Both the position numbers and the translations under genes were made by a program. Below the pieces are notes generated by a model, which did no database searches, had not been told where the DNA came from, and was given only the letters and a program-made list of their open reading frames with translations. Positions 15,762 to 23,940 of a stretch of DNA of 43,740 bases are shown here, piece after piece. Origin of the DNA: JOPF133 sp052144935 (GTDB taxonomy: Bacteria; Acidobacteriota; Terriglobia; Bryobacterales; Bryobacteraceae); the NCBI GenBank assembly GCA_052144935.1, contig JBKQPR010000082.1, positions 1-43,740 on the forward strand. Reading direction: 5' to 3'. Position 1 is the first letter of the stretch; every line of letters begins with the position of its first letter.

Positions 15762-18209
15762 TTAGTACGTCACCGCCGTCTTCCGCCCCGTCTGCTCCCC
15801 GCGCAGCCAAACGTATAAGGGCGCATGCGGCCCCGGCGCGGGCCACGACAACACGATGCGCAGCGTTTGGCGGGCCGGATCGCCCGGAATCGGCGCGGCA
15901 ATCGCCGTCACCGGCACGCCGCTCTGTGCGTTCCATCCCACTTGATCGATCACGTCGAGATCGCGGCCGTCCAGCACGCCCGCATAACTCGCATCGCCCA
16001 CCTTCTCCGTCGTGAGTGTGAATGTATCCAGACGCGGAATGCGAATCACGCGGCCCAGCACGAACGGATCGGACCGGCCTTCCTTCTCCACGATCAGGGT
16101 AGCCTCCAGACGGCACTCCGCATATCCCACCACGCCCGGATCCACCGAAAGGTAGAGCGCCCCCGGACCGGCAAAAGTCAGGCTCGCCCCGTGGGAGGGT
16201 TCGCCCGGGGAAAGCGTCAACGCCTGCCGCAATTCTCCGCCTTCGCAACCCAGTTCCAACCGTGGCCGGATGGCCCGATCCAGGTGATTCACCGTCAGCA
16301 CCAGCCCCGCCGGCGCTCCCGCCGGCAACTCATCGGCGCCAATGTCTACCCCCGGCGTCCCAGCCTGCGACTTCTGCACCGATACGATTCCGGGGCGTGC
16401 CCCCACCATTTCGATTCCGTCCGGCACAGCCACCGGATTCTCCAGCCCCTTGACCTTCAGCAGCAGCGCGAATCGCCGCCCTTTCCCGAGGCCGCTCTTC
16501 AGCGCAATCTCGCCCGACCACCCGCGCGATTGCGGCGCTCCTGTGATCTCGCCCGCTTCCGACGAGACCCCTTCGATCCGTTCCAGGCCAGTTCCTTCCA
16601 GGCGAATGGCCTCGCGCGTTTCGCCCACGTTGAGAAGAATCGGCAGATTGGAAATCTTCGGATTCGGCGGCAGGACCGTTACCGGTACCTGGTGTGACAC
16701 GCCGTCAGATTGCGCCAGCAACAAACGGTAGTCACCCGGCTTGGCCGTGTCCAGATTCAGCGTCACCGAGTCTTGCGGCCCGCCGCGTTTGCCCTTGGGT
16801 AAGGTGAAGTCGACGTCGCTGGGCCTGGCGTTGCGCGCGGTGGATTCGATCTGCGCCTTTTCCAAAAACTCGAAATCGGTCCCCGACAATGCCACTGCCA
16901 CGCTGCCGTCCCCGTTCCCCTCCACGAGTTTGTCGTGCTCCGCCGGCGCCAGCGTCACATGCGTGAAATCGCCGTAAGGGTGCAGATGCAGCGTGCCCGT
17001 CACCGGCAGCGGATCCCAATCCCAGGTGGCCCAAAGCTGGTAATCGCCCGCCGCCGCCTTGCTCTTCGAAAGATCCATCTCCAGGGCGCCGGCGGGAGTC
17101 GCTTGAACCTCCACCGGGAGGGATGCGCCGCCCGCAACCGGCGTCAATCGCCAGTCGCGCGCCAGCGCCAGGTCCTTGGCGGCCGATCCCGCCCCGAGTT
17201 TCACCGTCAGCGTCGATTTCGACCCCAAAGGCAAGTGCGGAGTTCCCACGCTCGACACCACCGGCTTCTTGATCTCCGGCGCGCGATAGGCCCACAGATA
17301 GGCGATGCGCGTCTTGGCTTTGGACGCCTGGTTCTTGACGCACAGCGCCAGGCCGTCTTTATCGGCGGCCTGCGCGAATGCCGAACGAAACTCCGTGTTG
17401 GGGAACAGGACTGTCTTGAGGTTGGAAAACAGCGCCGCGCCGCCGGCCGCCAGGACCACTGGATTGCCGAAAAATAGCCCCGCCACCGTCGCCGCCAGGC
17501 CGCCCGACTGCTGCACTTGAGCGTTCTGCGCGGCCAGCGGGTCATAGGCGCTGGTCGAGGGAAGGACCGCCTTCAGCAGCAGCGCGGCCTGTTGATCGGA
17601 GGATCCCGCGGAGTTCAGCTTCTGCGGGGTGACGCCGTACCTGGTGGAGATTCCCTGCAACACCGCGTCGGACCCGGCCCCCGACTGCTCGGCATTCGAC
17701 AGGTATTGCACCATCGACTCCACTTGCGAACTCTGCTCCGCGTAGTCGGCCAGTTGCCTCAGCAGTTCCCGGTTGTGAGTTGCCAGCGACTTGATTTTCC
17801 CCTCGCTCAATCCCTGCGGTCCGTAGATCAGCGCGATCACCTGCGGGCGTTCGGGAAGCTGCCATTCGGTGCGGGTTGCCGCTTTACGCGGCTCCAGGGT
17901 GAGGATCAGGTCGCCATCCGAGGCCGGCACCAGCACGACCGCAACCTCCGCGTTGTGAGAAGGCGGCGGGAACAGACGCACGGGATTCCAGATAAGATGC
18001 GCCCCACCGCCGATCGCGGCTACCGACTTCAACGGCAGCGGCGCGCCCGCGGAAAATGGGCGCACCAGGATCTGAAACGTGCCCAGCGACGACTCTCCCG
18101 CGCACACCGCCGGGGCGGCCCCAGCAGTGGCCGCGACAGCCGGAGCGGCTGCCAGCAAAACTCCCATCAAAATGCGGATCACTACTTTGAGATGCGCCGG
18201 AACGGGCAA
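15762..18209 (-). CDS. large secreted protein of unknown function (about 815 aa)
   Basis: I do not recognise the family. There is a signal peptide (VVIRILMGVLLAAAPAVAA). Residues about 40-135 form a beta-rich domain ending in VIALIYGPQGLS, and about 137-180 a helical segment. A hydrophobic glycine/alanine-rich stretch follows near 245-265 (GGLAATVAGLFFGNPVVLAAGGAALF). After it come several beta-sandwich, IPT/Ig-like repeats (for example FTHVTLAPAEHDKLVEGNGD and VPVTVLPPNPKISNLPILLNVGE). The start is uncertain: TTG at 18209 is the longest, GTG at 18182 keeps the signal peptide with its Arg, and ATG at 18167 would lose the basic residues; none has a clear ribosome-binding site. Cysteines are rare. 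The protein probably acts in the periplasm or at the cell surface. Small palindromes flank the gene on both sides. Confidence 0.75.
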   Translation of the reverse strand: MPVPAHLKVVIRILMGVLLAAAPAVAATAGAAPAVCAGESSLGTFQILVRPFSAGAPLPLKSVAAIGGGAHLIWNPVRLFPPPSHNAEVAVVLVPASDGDLILTLEPRKAATRTEWQLPERPQVIALIYGPQGLSEGKIKSLATHNRELLRQLADYAEQSSQVESMVQYLSNAEQSGAGSDAVLQGISTRYGVTPQKLNSAGSSDQQAALLLKAVLPSTSAYDPLAAQNAQVQQSGGLAATVAGLFFGNPVVLAAGGAALFSNLKTVLFPNTEFRSAFAQAADKDGLALCVKNQASKAKTRIAYLWAYRAPEIKKPVVSSVGTPHLPLGSKSTLTVKLGAGSAAKDLALARDWRLTPVAGGASLPVEVQATPAGALEMDLSKSKAAAGDYQLWATWDWDPLPVTGTLHLHPYGDFTHVTLAPAEHDKLVEGNGDGSVAVALSGTDFEFLEKAQIESTARNARPSDVDFTLPKGKRGGPQDSVTLNLDTAKPGDYRLLLAQSDGVSHQVPVTVLPPNPKISNLPILLNVGETREAIRLEGTGLERIEGVSSEAGEITGAPQSRGWSGEIALKSGLGKGRRFALLLKVKGLENPVAVPDGIEMVGARPGIVSVQKSQAGTPGVDIGADELPAGAPAGLVLTVNHLDRAIRPRLELGCEGGELRQALTLSPGEPSHGASLTFAGPGALYLSVDPGVVGYAECRLEATLIVEKEGRSDPFVLGRVIRIPRLDTFTLTTEKVGDASYAGVLDGRDLDVIDQVGWNAQSGVPVTAIAAPIPGDPARQTLRIVLSWPAPGPHAPLYVWLRGEQTGRKTAVTY

Positions 18210-18600
18210 AAGACGATCAAGCCTCCAACGTTACGAATAACATTCCGGGCCGGCATTTCCAATCCTGTGGGGACAGGATTTGGCGCCACTCGTGTGTGGC
18301 CGCTGGGACCTGCCCCCCGGAGGGCCGGTCCCCTGGGCAGCTCTGATCGCACGACCTGCGCCCGAAGTACGCGCCAGCCGCGCTCACTCACTCACTCGTC
18401 CTGGCGGACCGAGGTTTGTCGATTGGTGGCGCTCATCGGCCTACCCCGCCCACAGCCGGCGTAAACGTCCAGATTAGGGTCGCAAGAAGCGCTGCCGTCT
18501 CAGCGTTGACTTGGTCCATCTACTGGCTCCGCGGAGGCCCCGTTGGGCCGCATTTCCCAATCTGCTGCTATCCCGGTACCATGAATTCAAGGGGGAATGT
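18210..18600. other. divergent intergenic region with hairpins
   Basis: No gene is supportable. The region contains the small palindrome at 18261-18280 and GGGACC/GGTCCC arms at about 18308-18335 flanking a CCCCCCGGAGGG core similar to the dispersed repeat, and it must hold the promoters for the 815-residue protein (minus) and the CLC-TPR gene (plus). A TTGACT at 18506 resembles a -35 box but no -10 follows at the right distance. Confidence 0.4.
18261..18280. repeat. AATCCTGT/ACAGGATT palindrome
   Basis: An eight-base perfect inverted repeat with a GGGG loop. It is the same stem as in the terminator at 15612-15637, so the two copies flank the 815-residue protein gene. Here there is no T-run, so termination is unlikely. 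Confidence 0.7.
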
Positions 18601-21468
18601 TTGGACACGATCGAACGGCGGCCGGCGCCGCTCTATGCGCACGAAGATAAAATCCTGCTGGTTCTGACGCTGATCATCGGCGCAGTGGTGGGGCTGGTGG
18701 TGGTGGCGTTCATTCTGCTGACGGAGAACCTGGGGGCGCGGCTGTACCCCGCCGGAGGCGCGGCGTGGCGGCGCCTGGTGATGCCGGTGGTTGGCTCGCT
18801 CTCCACCGGCCTGCTGCTGTTCCGTTACTTCCCGAACGCGCGCGGCAGCGGCATTCCGCAGACCAAGACGGCGCTGTTTATCCGCGACGGCTACATCAGC
18901 TTGCGCACGGTGCTGGGCAAGTTCTGGCTGTGCGCGGCATCGCTGGCGAGCGGCGTGGCGCTGGGCCGCGAAGGCCCTTCGGTGCAGGTAGCCGCGGGCA
19001 TCGCCTCGGTGCTGGGGCGCCGCCTGGGGCTGAGCGCGGCGAGCGTGAAGGCGCTGGTTCCGGTGGGCGCCTCCGCCGCCATCGCGGCCGCTTTCAACAC
19101 GCCCATCGCGGCAGTGCTGTTCACGCTCGAAGAGGTCATGGGCGACATGCACGCGCCGGTGCTGGGATCGATCGTGCTCGGTTCCGCCACCTCCTGGATT
19201 GTGCTGCACCTGCTGCTGGGCGATGAGCCGCTCTTTCACGTGCCGGCCTACCAGCTTGTGCACCCCTTGGAATTCCTCTGTTACGCCGTGCTGGGCGTGG
19301 CCGGCGGCCTGGTTTCGGTGGCTTTCGTGAAGCTGCTGCTGTGGCAGCGCAAAAAGTTTCTGGCGATGCCCAAGTGGAGCCAGTGGTTCCTGCCGGGCGT
19401 GGGCGGCCTGACGGTGGGGATTCTGGGCTGGTTCTTCCCGGGCGTGCTGGGGGTGGGCTACAACTTCGTGGGCCAGGCGCTGAACGGGCAGATGCTGATC
19501 CAGACTATGGCCGTGCTGGTGCTGCTGAAGGTGATCGCCACGGCCACCTGCTATGCCTCGGGCAATGCGGGCGGCATATTCGGCCCGGCCCTGTTCATGG
19601 GGGCGATGACCGGCGGCGCGGTGGGCGGCGTGGCGCACCTGCTGCTGCCCGATTACACCGGCAGCGTGGGCGCCTACGCGCTGGTGGGAATGGGCGCGGC
19701 CTTCGCCGGCATCATCCGCGTGCCGCTCACCAGCGTGATCATGGTCTTCGAAATCACCCGCGACTACTCCATTATCGTGCCGCTGATGATCGCCAACCTG
19801 ATCAGCTACTACATCTCGAGCCGCCTGCAGAAAGAGCCGATTTACGAAGCCCTGCTGCACCAGGACGGCTTGCATCTGCCCTCCGGCGCGAAGGCTCGCG
19901 AAGCGCTGCTGATGGTGGGGAATGCCATGCGCCCGGCCTCGGTGGTATTGGACGCCAACCAGACCATCGCCCAGGCGGCCGCCGCGATGGACAACATGGG
20001 CGCCTGGCCGGTGGTGGATGCCAAAGGCCTGCGCGGCATGGTGACCGCGCAGGCGTTGGAAATGTCGATGGAAACGGGCGGCGGCTGGGAGTCGCTGGGC
20101 GATCTGGTTCCCGATCCCGGCCCCACGGAGGAGATCACCGAAGCGCGGTTCCCGCATGTCCACGCCGACCACCTGCTGGACGCCGCTATGCGCCGTATGG
20201 CCGCGAGCGGCCTAGAGGTTCTGCCTGTGGTGAGCCGCACGAACGTCCGCGAGTTGATGGGCGTGGTTTCGCTGAAGGACATTTTGGGAGCTTACGGCAT
20301 CGGCACAACTCGGCCAGGCCCAGAGGGCACCCCAGCGGGCACCCCAGGGAGCACCCCGGAGGGCGCCACGGCCGCGGCGGCCGCCGGCCCGTCCCTTCCC
20401 CAGACCCGACTGCTGGCGGGGGTGGTGGGGGTGATGGTCGCGCTGGCTGTGCTGATCGCCCTTCTGAACTACTCCTACCGCACCGAACGTGTGGCGCGCG
20501 CGGAGCAGTATTTCAAAGCCGGCAATGCGTACCTGGCCAACGACCGGTATGAGGAGGCCATCGAACAGTACCGCGACGCGCTTTCGATCTCGCACAGCGC
20601 GGAGCACCGCATGGCCTTGGCGGAGGCTCTGACGAAGGCCGGCCACTGGGACGAGGCCATCATTTATTGGGACGAGATTATGCGCGAGCTGCCTTCCAGC
20701 GGGCGCGCCAACCTGGGGCTGGCGCGGGTGCTGGCGGCACAGGGCCAAACCACCGGCGCGGTAGTGCATTACCAGCGCGCGATTTATGGACTGTGGCCCG
20801 ATCATTCACAGGAGCACCGCCTGCAGGCGCGCATGGAGCTGGTGGAGACGTTGAACAAGGCGGGCCGAAAGGCGGAGGCGCAGGCGGAACTGATGTCGCT
20901 GGCCGCCAACAGTCCCAGTGACCCGGCGGCGCGCAAGCAGATCGCGCGGATGTGTACGGAGCTGGGCCTGTTCAAGCAGGCGGCCGATCTCGTTCGCGAG
21001 GTGGTTGTGCGGAATCCGCGCGACGCCGAAGCTTTCGACGGGCTGGGCGACGCCGAGTTCGCTCAGGGAGATTACAGCGCCGCGCGCGACGCTTACCGCG
21101 CCGCGGTGAAAGCCGACCCCGCGGACTCTACGGCCGAAAAGAAGGCGGATTTGTGCGAGCGGATCATGGCGCTCGATCCGACATTGCGGGGCCTCTCCGG
21201 GCAAGATCGCTTCGAGCGCAGCCGCGAACTGCTGAGCGGAACGCTAGCGGAACTGAGGGCGTGCGCGGCGGTACCCGAAGATGTGAAGCGGGACGTGGCC
21301 CAGGCCGCCTTGGCGCGCACCGGACGCCCCGCTTCGTGGAGCGACGCAGCGGAAGCCAACATTTCGGCTGCCGAGCAGCTCTGGCCGGAGCGCTTGAAGG
21401 TGTGCGCGGCCGCGCCGGACGCCGACGACCCGATCGGGTATGTGATGAATAAGCTGCTGCGAAGGTGA
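18601..21468 (+). CDS. CLC chloride channel/transporter fused to CBS pair and C-terminal TPR domain
   Basis: TTG at 18601 is chosen because AAGGGGG lies five bases upstream and in-frame ATGs are absent; this gives 955 residues. Residues about 15-415 are a CLC domain with GSGIP (82-86), GREGP with the gating glutamate (122-126) and GIFGPAL (325-331). LEEVMGD carries the internal proton-path glutamate seen in CLC exchangers. Residues about 440-566 are a CBS pair. A Gly/Thr/Pro linker (about 570-590, EGTPAGTPGSTPEG) is encoded by four 12-bp repeat units. Next come a new membrane helix (about 603-625) and TPR repeats (about 630-860). Plain CLC-CBS proteins end near 600 residues. With even membrane crossing of the CLC core, the TPR part after the extra helix would lie outside the cytoplasm, which is inference. 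Confidence 0.9.
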   Translation: MDTIERRPAPLYAHEDKILLVLTLIIGAVVGLVVVAFILLTENLGARLYPAGGAAWRRLVMPVVGSLSTGLLLFRYFPNARGSGIPQTKTALFIRDGYISLRTVLGKFWLCAASLASGVALGREGPSVQVAAGIASVLGRRLGLSAASVKALVPVGASAAIAAAFNTPIAAVLFTLEEVMGDMHAPVLGSIVLGSATSWIVLHLLLGDEPLFHVPAYQLVHPLEFLCYAVLGVAGGLVSVAFVKLLLWQRKKFLAMPKWSQWFLPGVGGLTVGILGWFFPGVLGVGYNFVGQALNGQMLIQTMAVLVLLKVIATATCYASGNAGGIFGPALFMGAMTGGAVGGVAHLLLPDYTGSVGAYALVGMGAAFAGIIRVPLTSVIMVFEITRDYSIIVPLMIANLISYYISSRLQKEPIYEALLHQDGLHLPSGAKAREALLMVGNAMRPASVVLDANQTIAQAAAAMDNMGAWPVVDAKGLRGMVTAQALEMSMETGGGWESLGDLVPDPGPTEEITEARFPHVHADHLLDAAMRRMAASGLEVLPVVSRTNVRELMGVVSLKDILGAYGIGTTRPGPEGTPAGTPGSTPEGATAAAAAGPSLPQTRLLAGVVGVMVALAVLIALLNYSYRTERVARAEQYFKAGNAYLANDRYEEAIEQYRDALSISHSAEHRMALAEALTKAGHWDEAIIYWDEIMRELPSSGRANLGLARVLAAQGQTTGAVVHYQRAIYGLWPDHSQEHRLQARMELVETLNKAGRKAEAQAELMSLAANSPSDPAARKQIARMCTELGLFKQAADLVREVVVRNPRDAEAFDGLGDAEFAQGDYSAARDAYRAAVKADPADSTAEKKADLCERIMALDPTLRGLSGQDRFERSRELLSGTLAELRACAAVPEDVKRDVAQAALARTGRPASWSDAAEANISAAEQLWPERLKVCAAAPDADDPIGYVMNKLLRR
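20318..20370 (+). repeat. GC-rich dispersed repeat as four 12-bp units in the CLC-TPR linker
   Basis: After GGCCCAGAGGGC come four contiguous 12-bp units: GAGGGCACCCCA (20323), GCGGGCACCCCA (20335), GGGAGCACCCCG (20347) and GAGGGCGCCACG (20359). They encode the tetrapeptides EGTP, AGTP, GSTP and EGAT exactly at the join between the CBS and TPR parts. Confidence 0.85.
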
Positions 21469-21726
21469 AGAGAGAGGGGCGCGGGCTGGTGCGCGACTCG
21501 GCGCATTCCGTGAGTTACTGAGGCGGGATCAGGGGTCACAGGCATTAGGGAAACGCGACTGGACCTCGGGTGACCTCTCCGACATGGGCGTCTGACGGCC
21601 AAGTGACGGTGCGAAGCGCGTTCGTTTCCCTGCTGAGTACTGGTTCGGTTGACGTGGTTAATTGCCTTCGATCCAAGAAGGACTTCGCGGACGTGGAAGC
21701 CCGCAGGCGGCGACCGTACGGCGGTG
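21469..21726. other. intergenic gap between convergent genes
   Basis: This 258-bp stretch separates the end of the CLC-TPR gene from the end of the first PIN gene. Short open frames are present but have no protein-like features. I see no terminator hairpin with a T-run, repeat or RNA gene. Confidence 0.4.
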
Positions 21727-22278
21727 CTACAGGAGTTGAAGGGCCAAATCCACGTCTCGACAAATGATCTTGCGCCCCTGAGTATTCACGAGGATTCCGT
21801 CCAGATTCAGAATCGCGTCGTCCGCCGAAACGAGGAGGTCGGCATCAAATGCAATTGCGGTTGCTGCATGAAGCGCATCGGCGGCGCGAATTCCACGGGT
21901 CTGCAGATCGAATTGACGTAGCTGAAGGCGGACGGTTCCGGACGTCAGGTCAAGCACTGAAATGTCGAATAGCTCAACCACAATCTGAACCTGCGTAGTC
22001 ATGGACCGTGCCACGGGAACCAACAACCTATCGGCACGGGAAATGCCTTTCGCGGATTGCGAAAGCACCCGGTACAGCGCCTCCTCAACCTCGTAGTAGG
22101 TTAAGCAAGAGGTGGCGCCGGTATGGCCCTTGCTGACGTTTTCGAACAGCCGTTCGGCATCGGTGGCAATGTCCGCAGGGGAGCGTCCCCGTCGCCCCGA
22201 CGATCTCAAAAGCGCGTTCGCTATGCCGCGGGTACTGAGGTAATCGATGAATATCCCGGTATCGAAGTAGACGCGCAC
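21727..22278 (-). CDS. PIN-domain ribonuclease (VapC-like), second of a tandem pair
   Basis: The 183-residue protein begins MRVYFDTGIFIDYL with the first catalytic Asp at residue 6. A glutamate follows in YYEVEEAL, a third acidic residue in RAADALHAATAIA and a fourth in LLVSADDAIL, so the PIN metal site looks complete. PIN proteins of this type usually cleave RNA and act as toxins of VapBC modules. The start is GTG at 22278; its G is the last base of the TAG of the upstream PIN gene (TAGTG), a one-base overlap that implies coupled translation. At 183 residues it is longer than a typical 130-residue VapC, with an insertion around residues 20-55. No antitoxin gene is visible next to it. Confidence 0.85.
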   Translation of the reverse strand: MRVYFDTGIFIDYLSTRGIANALLRSSGRRGRSPADIATDAERLFENVSKGHTGATSCLTYYEVEEALYRVLSQSAKGISRADRLLVPVARSMTTQVQIVVELFDISVLDLTSGTVRLQLRQFDLQTRGIRAADALHAATAIAFDADLLVSADDAILNLDGILVNTQGRKIICRDVDLALQLL

Positions 22279-22748
22279 TATGCGGCCCGGAGATGTGCAA
22301 CGAATGCTTCAGGCGTGACAACCTGGGGTTTCCCAGCGGTAACCAAGGTCTTCAGTAGCAGTGCGTCACGTGTAACCAAGAAGTCGCATTCGACGGCGCT
22401 ACTAAGAATAAGAATGTCGTTCGCGTGGGCCACGCGATTTCGGAGAGCTCGTGCTCGCGGGACCAAAGCTTCAGCTCTTTCTAGATCCACCGGCAGCACT
22501 CGCAAATGGTCTAGGATTCGTTCGAACTCAGGCTGGCTGGCAGCCGCGCCGAGAAGCAATTCCTGGAGCACAATCGGGTTTACGGCGAAGCGAATGCGGC
22601 CTTCGGCTTCAGCGGAGAACAACTGCACCGCCGACGGCTCGCCCTGAAGGTATCCGACGATCACGCTGGTGTCCAGGAACACGAGCGGTGTGTTTCGATC
22701 GGAACGCTCGATCCGTTCGAGCGGCTCGGCCTTCGCCACCTGTTCCAT
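22278..22748 (-). CDS. PIN-domain ribonuclease (VapC-like), first of a tandem pair
   Basis: From the ATG at 22748 the protein has 156 residues. The PIN start LVFLDTSVIVGYL comes at about residue 22, followed by VLQELLLGA (Glu), HANDILILSSAV (Asp) and LLVTRDALL-like FLVTRDALL (Asp), so the acidic site is complete. The N-terminal 20 residues (EQVAKAEPLERIERSDRN) are extra compared with usual VapC. GGAGGA sits directly before the ATG, which is unusually close, so the true start is uncertain. The frame is open further upstream, but that part has no protein pattern. The expected short antitoxin gene before it is missing. Confidence 0.8.
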   Translation of the reverse strand: MEQVAKAEPLERIERSDRNTPLVFLDTSVIVGYLQGEPSAVQLFSAEAEGRIRFAVNPIVLQELLLGAAASQPEFERILDHLRVLPVDLERAEALVPRARALRNRVAHANDILILSSAVECDFLVTRDALLLKTLVTAGKPQVVTPEAFVAHLRAA

Positions 22749-23001
22749 TCCTCCATTGTATGCGAGTCCCGATGTGTGTTGTTGAACGTCGGCCCAGCTT
22801 AGGATCTCGGGCGTGGGCGCGCGGTGTTCCACGTTCACTTGAACGAGACGTCGCCGATCCAGGAAGGGCTGACAGTCTGGAATGCCGTCTGTGCTGTGAG
22901 GAATGCCGTCTGATCCCGCGAGGGCGAATGCGACAACACACCTGAGCACTGTGAAGCCTGTCCACAGGGCACTCCGCTTTCGCCGGTCGGAGCGCCGCTC
23001 G
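22749..23001. other. region upstream of the PIN pair with a 13-bp direct repeat
   Basis: GGAATGCCGTCTG occurs at 22879-22891 and again at 22900-22912, 21 bases apart, in front of the PIN pair. A fragment of the dispersed GC-rich repeat (CCACAGGGCACTCCGC) lies near 22963. No antitoxin gene can be read here. Confidence 0.5.
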
Positions 23002-23940
23002 TCACGGCGTGAAGAAGTACCGCGTCAAGTGAAAAAAGATCGGAGCGGAGAAAGCCACCGAATCGAGCCGGTCCAGCATTCCGCCGTGGCCCTCAATCAG
23101 GTGGCCCCAATCCTTGACGCCGCGGTCACGCTTGATCGCGGACATCACCAGTCCGCCGAGGAAACCCATCAGCGTGGCGATCAGCGCCATGCCCGCCGCC
23201 TGCCAGATACGGAACGGCGTAAGTTGCCAAAGGCAGGCGCCCAGGGCCGTGGCGGAGAGTACCCCGCCGATGAATCCTTCGATGGTCTTCGAGGGGGATA
23301 GCTTGGGCGCGATCTTATGGCGCCCCAACAGCTTCCCCCAAACGTACTGGAGCACGTCGCTCGACTGAACCACGATCAGCAGGAAGACCATCAGGAGCGC
23401 GTTACGGCCCTGGTAGCCGGGGATGTCCAACGTAAGCAGCGCCGGGACGTGCGAGATGCAATAGACGCTGATCATCAATCCCCATTGCGTTTCCGCGGTC
23501 CTTGCCAGGAAGTTATTGGTATCCCCAAAGATTACGGCCACGATCGGAAGCACCAGAAATGCATAGACCGGAATCAGGATGGAAAAGAAGCCATACCAAT
23601 CCGCCCAAATGAGCCAATACTGCATGGGCAAGACAATGAAGAAACTCATAAATACGGCGACATGGTCCGCCCGGCGCGTGGGCGTCAGGGTAATGAACTC
23701 ACGCAGGGCAAAGAAAGACACCAGCGCGAACAACACGATGACGGCGCCGCGGCCGGCCAGAAACGCCCCGGCCAGCAGGATGAACATAACCCACCAGGCC
23801 TTGATGCGAGCGCTCAGGTTATCGAGCACGGGGTTGGGTTGCGGCCCGGCTCGCAGGCGAAGAATCATAGCGACCAGGCTGGCCAACACCAGCGCGCCGG
23901 CCAATCCAGCCAGAGTGAGAAAACCCTCGCGCGTATTCAT
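23002..23940 (-). CDS. cdsA: phosphatidate cytidylyltransferase
   Basis: This 312-residue membrane protein has about eight hydrophobic helices and ends with the CTP-transferase signature region: LSPSKTIEGFIGG, then SAIKRDRGVKDWGHLIEGHGGMLDRLDS, the classical S-x-x-K-R-x-x-K-D-x-x-x-x-x-P-G-H-G-G-x-x-D-R-x-D pattern with two changes (I for P, E for G). It makes CDP-diacylglycerol from phosphatidic acid and CTP for phospholipid synthesis. The ATG at 23940 overlaps the stop of the upstream acyltransferase by four bases (ATGA), so phosphatidic acid synthesis and its activation are coupled. Length is near the usual 270-310. Confidence 0.93.
   Translation of the reverse strand: MNTREGFLTLAGLAGALVLASLVAMILRLRAGPQPNPVLDNLSARIKAWWVMFILLAGAFLAGRGAVIVLFALVSFFALREFITLTPTRRADHVAVFMSFFIVLPMQYWLIWADWYGFFSILIPVYAFLVLPIVAVIFGDTNNFLARTAETQWGLMISVYCISHVPALLTLDIPGYQGRNALLMVFLLIVVQSSDVLQYVWGKLLGRHKIAPKLSPSKTIEGFIGGVLSATALGACLWQLTPFRIWQAAGMALIATLMGFLGGLVMSAIKRDRGVKDWGHLIEGHGGMLDRLDSVAFSAPIFFHLTRYFFTP

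Noticed and set aside
18568..20172. 534-codon minus-strand open frame opposite the CLC gene
   Set aside because: Antisense shadow; His/Gln/Arg-rich and without motifs.
20318..20370. Possible CRISPR-like array (repeated 12-bp units)
   Set aside because: Units are contiguous with no spacers, lie inside a reading frame and no cas gene is near.
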